A model generated the notes under the pieces. The model was not told the DNA's origin, made no database searches, and saw nothing but the letters and a program-made list of their open reading frames with translations. A stretch of 64,000 nt of DNA, taken from the NCBI GenBank assembly GCA_947499935.1, contig CANMQH010000004.1:62001-126000 (forward strand). Direction: 5' to 3'. The translations under genes were made by a program, and so were the position numbers. The stretch is from an uncultured Algibacter sp. (GTDB lineage: Bacteria > Bacteroidota > Bacteroidia > Flavobacteriales > Flavobacteriaceae). Shown piece by piece: positions 56,272-64,000 of the stretch (positions within the stretch are counted from its first letter, which is position 1; each line of letters begins with the position of its first letter).

Positions 56272-57957
56272 ATGGTGGAGATGGAAAAAACGGCTAAATT
56301 TTCAGTTTTAAATAGAACTGAGCAAATAGAAAAATTACAAACAAAAAAGTTTGATTTAGCTATTATTGGAGGTGGTGTAACTGGTGCAGGAATAGCTTTA
56401 GATGCAGCATCAAGAGGCTTAAGCGTTTGTTTGGTAGAGAAAAACGATTTTGCTTCTGGGACTAGTAATAAATCTACAAAATTAATCCACGGTGGTTTGC
56501 GCTATCTTAAACAATTTGAAATTGGTTTAGTACGCGAATCTGGTTCTGAGCGCGCCATAGTGCATAAACTAGCACCGCATTTAGTTATTCCCGAAAAGAT
56601 GTTGTTACCCTTAGTAGAAGGTGGTACGTATGGAAAAATGATGACCTCCATCGGGCTAAAAGTATACGATTTTTTAGCTGATGTAAAAGGCGATGACAGA
56701 CGGCGTATGTTGGACAAAACTGAAACTTTAGAGAAAGAATCTTTATTAAACAAAGACGTTGTTTTAGGTGGTGGTTTATATGCAGAATACCGTACCGATG
56801 ATGCACGATTAACTGTAGAAATCTTGAAAAAAGCAGTGTCTTACGGCGCAACTATTATCAATTATTGCGAAATGGAATCCTTCAATTATAATGACGATTC
56901 TAAAATTAAAAGCCTTAATTGTAAAGATGGAAATACAGGGAATACGTTTAAAATAAAAGCACGAAATTATGTGTCGGCCGCTGGTCCTTGGGTAGATAAA
57001 CTTCGTACCAAAGACCACTCCATGAACAATAAGTATTTGCACTTAACAAAAGGGGTTCATATTGTATTTCCTTATGAAAAATTACCAGTAAAGCAACCCT
57101 TATATTTTGATGTTCCCGATGGCAGAATGATTTTTGCCATACCAAGAGGACGTGCTACTTATGTAGGTACAACAGACACCAATTATTCAGGGAATTTAGA
57201 ACGCGTTGTTGCTATAAAAGATGATGCTAAATACATATTAAACGCCATAAACAGTACCTTTCCAGATGTTCATTTAGAACTAGATGATATAGAATCTAAT
57301 TGGGCTGGATTAAGACCTTTAATTCATGAAGAAGATAAAGATCCTTCAGAACTATCTAGAAAAGACGAATTGTTTTTCTCAGAAAGTGGATTAATTTCTA
57401 TAGCAGGTGGGAAACTTACAGGGTATCGCAGAATGGCAGACCGCGTTATCGAAGCGGTTTTAAAAACCATGAAAAATAAGCATAAGAAAAATCTAAAGAA
57501 ATCTTCAACTGAAAAAATCTCTTTAGTAACACCATCGCTTAAAAACTCACATGAAGTCAACCTTTACCAAAAAGAATTAGAAAAAAAACTTTTAGAATTA
57601 GGTGTTTCTGATAATTACCATGCTTGGTATTTTTGCACTACCTACGGAAAACAATCTGATACCATTATTAATAAATCTAAAGATTTTGAAAATAACGATG
57701 CTTTAGAGCGTTTAATACGTGCCGAACTTTGGTATGGCATTCATCATGAAATGACAAATAACGTAACAGACTTTTTTGTACGCAGAACAGGTAGGCTATA
57801 TTTTGATATACCAAGCGTAAAAAAGTATACAAAAATCATTACTGAAGATTGTGCAAATTACTTAGATTGGAATACAGAACGTATCGCTTCTGAAAAAGAA
57901 GCCCTAGAAACTTTAATACAAGATGCCACAACATATTACGATAAAGAATTTGATTAA
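56272..57957 (+). CDS. glpD: FAD-dependent glycerol-3-phosphate dehydrogenase
   Basis: 561 residues. The FAD-binding beta-alpha-beta IIGGGVTGAGIALDAASRG (about 31-49) and ASGTSNKSTKLIHGGLRYL match GlpD/GlpA; YVSAAGPWVD, YVGTTDTNY and ISIAGGKLTGYRRMAD are further family landmarks, followed by a C-terminal helical domain. It oxidises glycerol 3-phosphate to dihydroxyacetone phosphate, passing electrons to the quinone pool at the inner membrane. Start at the ATG at 56272, two bases after glpK; a second ATG three codons on is also possible. Confidence 0.96.
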   Translation: MVEMEKTAKFSVLNRTEQIEKLQTKKFDLAIIGGGVTGAGIALDAASRGLSVCLVEKNDFASGTSNKSTKLIHGGLRYLKQFEIGLVRESGSERAIVHKLAPHLVIPEKMLLPLVEGGTYGKMMTSIGLKVYDFLADVKGDDRRRMLDKTETLEKESLLNKDVVLGGGLYAEYRTDDARLTVEILKKAVSYGATIINYCEMESFNYNDDSKIKSLNCKDGNTGNTFKIKARNYVSAAGPWVDKLRTKDHSMNNKYLHLTKGVHIVFPYEKLPVKQPLYFDVPDGRMIFAIPRGRATYVGTTDTNYSGNLERVVAIKDDAKYILNAINSTFPDVHLELDDIESNWAGLRPLIHEEDKDPSELSRKDELFFSESGLISIAGGKLTGYRRMADRVIEAVLKTMKNKHKKNLKKSSTEKISLVTPSLKNSHEVNLYQKELEKKLLELGVSDNYHAWYFCTTYGKQSDTIINKSKDFENNDALERLIRAELWYGIHHEMTNNVTDFFVRRTGRLYFDIPSVKKYTKIITEDCANYLDWNTERIASEKEALETLIQDATTYYDKEFD

Positions 57958-57973
57958 AATATTGATTAGTAAT

Positions 57974-60900
57974 ATGAAAAATAGCGTATTAAAATTAATA
58001 ACGTGTTTATTTTTATTGATGCTCTTTTTCAATTGTAAAAAAGAAGAAGAAAATAACATGACTTCTCAAACCATTTTTGAAACACTTAACGCTTCAAATT
58101 CAGGCATTAATTTTACCAATACACTTACTGAAAATGACAGTTTAAATTATTTCACCTATTCCTATTTATACATGGGCGGTGGCGTTGCAGTGGGCGATAT
58201 TAATAACGATGGTTTAAAAGATGTGTTTTTTACAGGCAATCAAGTTTCTAATGCATTATACTTAAACAAAGGCCATCTTAAATTTGAAGATATTTCTGAA
58301 AAAGCAGGTGTTTCTGGTGATAAAAGATGGTACACAGGCGTTACTATGGCCGATGTTAATGCTGATGGGTTTTTAGATATTTACTGCTCTGTGGCAGGAA
58401 AATTTCAGCCTAAAGCAAACCAATTATTCATCAATAATCAAGATGGTACATTTACCGAAAAAGCTCAGGAATATGGTTTAGCAGATGCTGGACAAAGTGT
58501 TCAAGCAACGTTTTTTGATTATGACAAAGATGGCGATTTAGACGTATATATTGCTAATTATCCTATTACAAAATTCAATGCTTCGGTTTATGTTTACGAG
58601 CAAAAAATGAAAACTGTAAATGACCTTGAAACGGATCATTTGTATAGAAATGATGGTGCAACATTTACTGATGTTACCAATGAAGCTGGTGTTAAGAGTT
58701 TCGGACTTACTTTAAGCGCAACCGTTGGTGATTTAAATAACGATTCGTGGCCAGATATATACGTTTCTAACGATTTTGCATCTCCCGATTATTTATACAT
58801 GAATAATCAAGATGGTACGTTTAGAGAAGTTGTAAAAAAAGCCACATCACATACCGCTTTTTATGGCATGGGCGTTGATATTTCAGATTTTAATAATGAT
58901 GGAAATTTGGATGTGTTTCAAGTAGACATGGATGCCAAAACCAACAAGCGTAAAAAAGCAAATATGGCAGGCATGAACCCCGATTTGTTTTGGGGCGTTG
59001 TAAATGCTGGTTTTCATTACCAATACATGCAGAATTGTATGCAAATGAATAGCGGCGTTTTTGAAGACGGTAATCCATTTTTCTCAAATGTTTCTAGAGT
59101 AACAGGCATATCGTCTACCGATTGGAGTTGGGGACCGCTTTTTGCAGATTTTGATAATGATGGCTTAAAAGATTTATTCGTTTCTAACGGAACACGTCGT
59201 GAAGTAAATAACCGCGATTTCTTCAATCAAATTGATGATGCCTTCACCATTGACAGTGATAAAACATTAGAGATGAGCATGAAAATACCTTCAGAGCGTA
59301 TTGATAATTTTATTTATAAAAACAAAGGAAATTTAAAGTTTAAACAGTCCAATAAAACTTGGGGAATCGAATTTAAAGGCTTCTCCAATGGTGTCGCTTA
59401 CGCCGATTTAGATAATGATGGCGATTTGGAAATTATCACCAATAATATTGATGATAAAGCTTCCGTTTTTGAAAATCATAGTGCTGAAACGAACAATTAT
59501 ATTACAATCAATTTTGAAGGCACTTCTAACAATAAATTCGGTTTAGGAAATCGTGTTTTTGTAACTACAAATGAAGAAACACAAATGCAAGAGTTGACAT
59601 TAACGCGAGGTTTTCAATCTTCAGTAGCTCCAGAATTACATTTTGGTTTGGGTCAATCCGATACCATTGATGAACTCAAAGTAATATGGGCGAATGGCAA
59701 TGTTGAAATTAAAAAAGATGTTTTAGTTAATCAAACTATAACGTTTAATCATTCCGACGCCAGTCTAGAAAATAAACAAATCAATATTGAAAACCCTATT
59801 TTCAACTCCAATATTAAAGATGTTTTTCCAGAATATAAACATAATGAAAACACCTTTGACGACTTTAAATATCAAGTATTATTGCCGCATAAAATGTCAA
59901 CCTTTGGACCTGCATTAGCTGTTGGCGATTTAAATAATGATGGTTTAGATGATTATTTTATTGGAGGTGCTTTTAATAGAATGGGAAGTCTCTATTTTCA
60001 AACTAAAAATGGATTTGAAAAGCAGGAAAACTCTATTCTAGAAACAGATAAATTAAGTGAAGACGTTGGCGCCTTAATTTTTGATGCCGATAACGATGGT
60101 GATAATGATTTATATGTAGTTAGCGGTGGTTACGAATTTTCATCAAAATCTAAAATGCTTCAAGACCGACTTTATATTAATGATGGCTCAGGAAGATTTA
60201 CAAAGTCTGCGGCACTACCTGAAATGATTACAAGCGGTTCAAAAGTTTATAATCTGGATTTTAATAAAGACGGAAAACAAGATGTGTTGGTCTTAGGCAG
60301 ACAAATTCCTGGCAATTATCCTGCTCCTGCAAACAGTTATCTACTAGAAAATAAATCTGAAAATGGTATTATAAAATTTGAAGATGTCACTAATACTTCC
60401 GCAAAAGCGTTTAAAAACTTAGGCATGGCTACAGATGCCGTTATAACCGATTTTAATAATGACGACTCAAAAGATATTATTATTGTAGGCGAATGGATGC
60501 CTATTCGGGTTTTTAAGAATACAAACGGTGTTTTTAAAGAAGTCTCGGAAGACCTTGGTTTAAATAAAGATACCACAGGGTGGTGGTGGTGTATTAACCA
60601 AGGTGATTTTGATGGGGATGGCGATATGGATTATATGGTTGGCAATAACGGAGAAAACTATAAGTACAAAGCAACTGAAGATGAAACCTTTGATATTTAT
60701 GTGAATGATTTTGACAATGATAACAAAAAGGACATCGTATTAAGTTATTACAACGAAGGCAAGCAATATCCTGTTCGTGGACGCGAATGCTCATCACAAC
60801 AAATTCCGCAGATAAAAGAAAAATTCAAAAATTATGAGGAATTTTCAAATGCAACGCTAGTTGATGTTTATGAAGAAGACGCCTTAGAATCTGCTATACA

Positions 60901-61294
60901 CTATCAAGTAAAATCTTTTGCAAGTATTTATTTAGAGAACAAAGACGGTAAATTTATAATACATAAACTGCCTGTGGAAGCTCAAATTTCGAGTATTAAT
61001 AAAGTACTTGTTGATGATTATGATAACGATGGTGCATTAGATGCTGTAATTGCTGGTAATTTATATTCTTCGGAGGTTGAAACCCCAAGAAATGATGCAG
61101 GTTTTGGATTGTTTTTAAAAGGAAACAATAATGGCACCTTTAAAGCCATGAAAACTTCTGAAAGTGGTTTTTTCACAAGAGGCGATGTTAAAAACATGAA
61201 AACCGTAAACGTTAATAATGAAACTTATATACTTGTTGCTAAGAATAACGATAGTATTCAAATAATTAAAACACTGCGCTCTTTACAACAGTAA
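57974..61294 (+). CDS. Surface lipoprotein with FG-GAP/VCBS repeats and ASPIC/UnbV domain (CRTAC1-like)
   Basis: 1106 residues from the ATG at 57974, chosen because it opens a lipoprotein signal (LMLFFNC, C21); the following Lys-Lys-Glu-Glu-Glu resembles the Bacteroidota surface-export tag. Two arrays of calcium-loop FG-GAP repeats (DINNDGLKD, DYDKDGDLD, DLNNDSWPD, DFNNDGNLD, DFDNDGLKD) flank an ASPIC/UnbV domain (about 510-600; ELHFGLGQSDTIDELKVIW). A second propeller runs from about 650 to 1100. It begins 17 bases after glpD and so is the last gene of the galactoside/glycerol operon. Such proteins are frequent in marine flavobacterial loci but have no known biochemical function; glycan binding is a guess. 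Confidence 0.88.
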   Translation: MKNSVLKLITCLFLLMLFFNCKKEEENNMTSQTIFETLNASNSGINFTNTLTENDSLNYFTYSYLYMGGGVAVGDINNDGLKDVFFTGNQVSNALYLNKGHLKFEDISEKAGVSGDKRWYTGVTMADVNADGFLDIYCSVAGKFQPKANQLFINNQDGTFTEKAQEYGLADAGQSVQATFFDYDKDGDLDVYIANYPITKFNASVYVYEQKMKTVNDLETDHLYRNDGATFTDVTNEAGVKSFGLTLSATVGDLNNDSWPDIYVSNDFASPDYLYMNNQDGTFREVVKKATSHTAFYGMGVDISDFNNDGNLDVFQVDMDAKTNKRKKANMAGMNPDLFWGVVNAGFHYQYMQNCMQMNSGVFEDGNPFFSNVSRVTGISSTDWSWGPLFADFDNDGLKDLFVSNGTRREVNNRDFFNQIDDAFTIDSDKTLEMSMKIPSERIDNFIYKNKGNLKFKQSNKTWGIEFKGFSNGVAYADLDNDGDLEIITNNIDDKASVFENHSAETNNYITINFEGTSNNKFGLGNRVFVTTNEETQMQELTLTRGFQSSVAPELHFGLGQSDTIDELKVIWANGNVEIKKDVLVNQTITFNHSDASLENKQINIENPIFNSNIKDVFPEYKHNENTFDDFKYQVLLPHKMSTFGPALAVGDLNNDGLDDYFIGGAFNRMGSLYFQTKNGFEKQENSILETDKLSEDVGALIFDADNDGDNDLYVVSGGYEFSSKSKMLQDRLYINDGSGRFTKSAALPEMITSGSKVYNLDFNKDGKQDVLVLGRQIPGNYPAPANSYLLENKSENGIIKFEDVTNTSAKAFKNLGMATDAVITDFNNDDSKDIIIVGEWMPIRVFKNTNGVFKEVSEDLGLNKDTTGWWWCINQGDFDGDGDMDYMVGNNGENYKYKATEDETFDIYVNDFDNDNKKDIVLSYYNEGKQYPVRGRECSSQQIPQIKEKFKNYEEFSNATLVDVYEEDALESAIHYQVKSFASIYLENKDGKFIIHKLPVEAQISSINKVLVDDYDNDGALDAVIAGNLYSSEVETPRNDAGFGLFLKGNNNGTFKAMKTSESGFFTRGDVKNMKTVNVNNETYILVAKNNDSIQIIKTLRSLQQ

Positions 61295-61468
61295 AAAGCC
61301 AGCATATTATAAAATATACTGACTTAGGATTGGTTAGTTATTAGTTTAAAATATTAATTGGTATTTATCGTCTTAAAATAATTCTTTTCAATATTACATT
61401 CCTTTTGTAATATTAAAAAACTAGAGCAAATAAAACAAGTAATACGAAATCATTTTTAATCTATTTAA

Positions 61469-62479
61469 TTAAGCAATTCCGTTTCCAACGGCAATAATGA
61501 CAATCCCAAAAATCATACAGGCTAAGCTTATATATAAATAATTTTTAGCTTTAGATGATGCATTTATCCATTCTTTAGTTACAATACCACTTACAATTGC
61601 CGTAGCCACACAAGATGTATTAAAAATAGCATAACCAACAGTATTTCCTATATCTCCTAATTTAAAAGCTGCAAAGGCAAACAAAGCAGATGCTGCATAA
61701 TGAAAAATGGCCATAACTAAAATAAGCGTAAAGTTCTTTCCAAAACTTGGCGACTTAAAATCTGCCCATGCTTTTTTAGCTGTTAACTGTTGTGCAAAAT
61801 AAGCTGCCATAACAATACCGCCACTTATAAAAATAGGAAACATAACCCCTACTGCAGTTACCCATTCTGGATTTCCTGCTGCTTGGCAAGCTTCATGTAT
61901 TACAGGTCTTCCTATAGCATTTGCATAACTAAAACCAGTAGCTAATAAACCACCAACAACAGCAATTAATATTCCTGTAACCATAGAGCCTTTGCCATCT
62001 TTGGTATCTGCTTTTCTCTCATCAGCTTCTCTTGTTAAACCTGCTTTACCATTAAATAAAACACCTATTAAAACAACAAAAATACCGCCTAGAATAGTAT
62101 AAAACGTATTGCCTTCTGGGACTCCGTCTACTAAAAATGGTAATACTGAGCCTACCAAAATTACGGTACCTATAAATAATGAAAACCCAAGAGACAAACC
62201 AATATGATTTATAGCTTTACCCCACATCATAACACCAATTCCCCATAGGAAACTAGCCCCTGCCATCTTTAAAAGAACATCTGAAGGAACTGCTGCAAAT
62301 ACAGCACCAAAATCATTTATTAATGTCACCGATGCTACAATGGGCACTAAAAACATGGTAAGCATGAAAAAGAGACCCCAAGTATTTTCAAATTTAAAAT
62401 CTTTGGTAAATTTCTCAGGCAAAGCATAGAGACCAAGCATAAGTCCTGCTCCTATAGCCAATACAATTCCTTCAATCAT
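61469..62479 (-). CDS. RhaT/GRP-like sugar permease
   Basis: 336 residues with about ten membrane spans. Text such as AIGAGLMLGLYALPEKFTKDF, MMWGKAINHIGLSLGFSLFI and YAIFNTSCVATAIVSGIVTKEW matches the L-rhamnose/proton symporter (RhaT) family of the drug/metabolite superfamily. In Bacteroidota these accompany genes for deoxy sugars or sugar acids. It is the last of at least three minus-strand genes, 27 bases after galM. The transported sugar may be rhamnose, fucose, galactose or an acid derived from them. Confidence 0.82.
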   Translation of the reverse strand: MIEGIVLAIGAGLMLGLYALPEKFTKDFKFENTWGLFFMLTMFLVPIVASVTLINDFGAVFAAVPSDVLLKMAGASFLWGIGVMMWGKAINHIGLSLGFSLFIGTVILVGSVLPFLVDGVPEGNTFYTILGGIFVVLIGVLFNGKAGLTREADERKADTKDGKGSMVTGILIAVVGGLLATGFSYANAIGRPVIHEACQAAGNPEWVTAVGVMFPIFISGGIVMAAYFAQQLTAKKAWADFKSPSFGKNFTLILVMAIFHYAASALFAFAAFKLGDIGNTVGYAIFNTSCVATAIVSGIVTKEWINASSKAKNYLYISLACMIFGIVIIAVGNGIA

Positions 62480-62506
62480 AATTATTTGGTTTTAAGTTAG
62501 TTATTA

Positions 62507-63541
62507 TTACCATCCAAATTTAAAGATGGTTGTACTTTTAAATGTATCGCCAGCCTTTGTTATAGACTTTGGTGAATTTTCAATATTTGGTCCATTTTGA
62601 TATCTATGGGTTTCACAACAAAATCCGCGATACTTCCCATATTGCTCTCCGTTTTCTCTTTTAATAGCATTGGAAGTATATTTTCCTGTATACAGCAACA
62701 TACATGGCTCGGTTGAAAACACTGTAAGCGTTCGCCCAGATTCGTCAGACTTTATTTCTGCAACTTCTTGAAGTTTAAAATCGGCGTTATCAAACACATA
62801 AAAATGTTCAAATCCATCACCTAAAGCCTCATGTACATCCCCGATGACTTTGCCCTTTGTTAAATCATCTACTTCTCCAGTAATGTTTATAATCTCTCCT
62901 GTAGCCGCTCCTGTGTTGTCCATAGCATGACGCTTGGCTGTATTTACTTTAGCATTGTGATTTTCTACTGTAGACGAAAATGCATTCAAGTTAAAATACG
63001 TGTGATTGGTTAATGATAGTGGCGTGTCTTTATCTGGTAGTCCACTGTAATCAATCTTTAATTCGTTATCATGAGTTAATGTAAATGTTACAGATACTTC
63101 TACATTACCAGGGAATCCTTCTTCTAAATCTTTACTGTAAAGTGACATGGTAATACTATTACCTTCTGCTTTAGCATCCCATATTCTTTTATCAAAACCA
63201 ACGTTACCACCATGAAGATTGTTATCTCCACAATTTTTTGCTAAATGATATTCTTTTCCATTAAGTATGAATTTTGAATCCTTTATTTGAGAACAATACC
63301 GCCCAATAGTGCCTCCAAAATATGGCGAATTTTCAATATAATCTTTACCAAAATAACCATCTAAGGTATCAAAACCACAAGCAATATTTTCTATATGACC
63401 CGCTTTATTTGGAACTAAAATAGAGGTTATAGTAGCGCCATAATTCGTTATTTTTACTTCAACACCATGTTCGTTCTTTAAAGAAAATACTTTAATATCT
63501 TCGTCTTGATGATTTCCAAAAATTGAAACTTCTACACTCAT
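62507..63541 (-). CDS. galM: Aldose 1-epimerase (galactose mutarotase)
   Basis: 344 residues. GalM landmarks: TNYGATITSILVPNKAGH, FGGTIGRYCSQIKDSKFIL, NLHGGNVGFDKRIWDA (catalytic His), LTNHTYFNLNAF (second catalytic His) and the late FCCETHRYQNGPN with the catalytic Glu. It interconverts alpha- and beta-anomers of aldohexoses such as galactose. No signal peptide, so cytoplasmic. Gaps of 29 and 27 bases to its neighbours mark one operon with the dehydratase and the RhaT-like permease. Galactose released by the GH36 enzyme would be a fitting substrate. Confidence 0.93.
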   Translation of the reverse strand: MSVEVSIFGNHQDEDIKVFSLKNEHGVEVKITNYGATITSILVPNKAGHIENIACGFDTLDGYFGKDYIENSPYFGGTIGRYCSQIKDSKFILNGKEYHLAKNCGDNNLHGGNVGFDKRIWDAKAEGNSITMSLYSKDLEEGFPGNVEVSVTFTLTHDNELKIDYSGLPDKDTPLSLTNHTYFNLNAFSSTVENHNAKVNTAKRHAMDNTGAATGEIINITGEVDDLTKGKVIGDVHEALGDGFEHFYVFDNADFKLQEVAEIKSDESGRTLTVFSTEPCMLLYTGKYTSNAIKRENGEQYGKYRGFCCETHRYQNGPNIENSPKSITKAGDTFKSTTIFKFGW

Positions 63542-63570
63542 AACAATTAAATTAGCTTATTGTTTTAATT

Positions 63571-64000
63571 TTATTTTTCTTCAAAAGGCGCCAGTTTTTC
63601 CCAATCGAATATAACACCAACTCCCGGATAATCTGGAGCTACAGCTCTAAAATTCTCAACAACTAAAGGCCTTGTTGTATACGCATCTATTGGAAAACTA
63701 TGCACTTCTAACCATCCTGAATTAGGTTGCGCAGACACTAAACTTACATGTAACTCTTGCATACCATGAGAACATGCTGGAATATTATGTTTATCGGCTA
63801 ATCGTGCAGCAGCCAACCAACCTGTAACACCACCGCAATTAGAAGCGTCAGGTTGAATAAATGATAATTTTGATTGTTCCATAGCATATTCAAATTCATG
63901 GATAGTATGTAAATTTTCTCCCATAGCTAACGGAAAACCTGTAGCATCTACAATGTCTCCATAACCTTTGTAATTATCTGGTATAATAGGCTCTTCAAAC
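63571..64000 (-). CDS. Enolase-superfamily sugar-acid dehydratase (mandelate racemase subgroup), 5' end outside window
   Basis: The open frame runs to the right edge; 142 codons of the C-terminal part are visible. Motifs: [13 protein letters not shown] (metal-ligand Glu), AMGENLHTI (third metal ligand region), [13 protein letters not shown] and the general-base histidine region [13 protein letters not shown]. The MQELHVSL text resembles galactarate/talarate and related acid-sugar dehydratases. Candidates are galactonate, fuconate, rhamnonate or lyxonate dehydratase; 3,6-anhydrogalactonate cycloisomerase, used in red-algal galactan breakdown, belongs to the same superfamily and cannot be excluded. 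First visible gene of the minus-strand operon ending with the RhaT-like permease. Confidence 0.82.
   Translation of the reverse strand, partial: FEEPIIPDNYKGYGDIVDATGFPLAMGENLHTIHEFEYAMEQSKLSFIQPDASNCGGVTGWLAAARLADKHNIPACSHGMQELHVSLVSAQPNSGWLEVHSFPIDAYTTRPLVVENFRAVAPDYPGVGVIFDWEKLAPFEEK

Noticed and set aside
61300-61335. Bidirectional terminator between the convergent operons
   Set aside because: The inverted repeat around AGCATATT/AATATACT is AT-rich with a mismatch and lacks clear T-runs on both sides; support is too weak.

Overview
The window is low-GC DNA from a member of the Bacteroidota, most likely a marine Flavobacteriaceae. The supporting signs are a SusC/SusD pair, type IX secretion C-terminal domains (YPNP...GxYILKI), flavobacterial -7 boxes (TAnnTTTG), absence of recognisable Shine-Dalgarno sequences, an OmpA protein with thrombospondin type 3 repeats, and several FG-GAP/UnbV proteins. 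No rRNA, tRNA, CRISPR array, transposase or phage gene was seen.

Layout. 1-4.7 kb (minus): an MG2-domain exported protein cut by the window edge and a plug-less SusC-like barrel. 4.8-18.8 kb: mainly housekeeping genes (GAF histidine kinase, AhpD-like and OsmC redox proteins, RecJ, an MFS exporter, a four-gene membrane/FG-GAP operon, a lipoprotein hydrolase, LpxH, a GC-rich structured element, QueD with a 31-residue membrane ORF in front of it, MATE, GNAT, Usp). 19.3-31.1 kb: three large tandem paralogues, secreted multidomain proteins with a DUF5060-like N-terminus, a glycosidase-like barrel, Ig and carbohydrate-binding modules and T9SS tails. 31.3-45.3 kb: core genes (PfkB kinase, a long PurF, Fe/Mn SOD, AddA-like and AddB-like nucleases, Kbl, OmpA), plus a pair of near-identical terminator-ended repeats at 34.43 and 34.65 kb that look like twin small RNAs.

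45.3-61.3 kb (plus) is a utilisation locus: GntR-type sensor regulator, SusC, SusD, cytoplasmic GH36 alpha-galactosidase-like enzyme, SSS sodium symporter, glycerol kinase, glycerol-3-phosphate dehydrogenase and a surface FG-GAP/UnbV lipoprotein. An alpha-galactosidase coupled to glycerol catabolism, with no glycerol facilitator, suggests that an intact alpha-galactosyl-glycerol (floridoside of red algae, or a galactolipid head group) is imported and split in the cytoplasm. 61.5-64 kb (minus, convergent) holds a RhaT-like sugar permease, galactose mutarotase and a partial enolase-superfamily sugar-acid dehydratase, so sugar metabolism continues past the right edge.

Functions are inferred by reading motifs; no database search was run.
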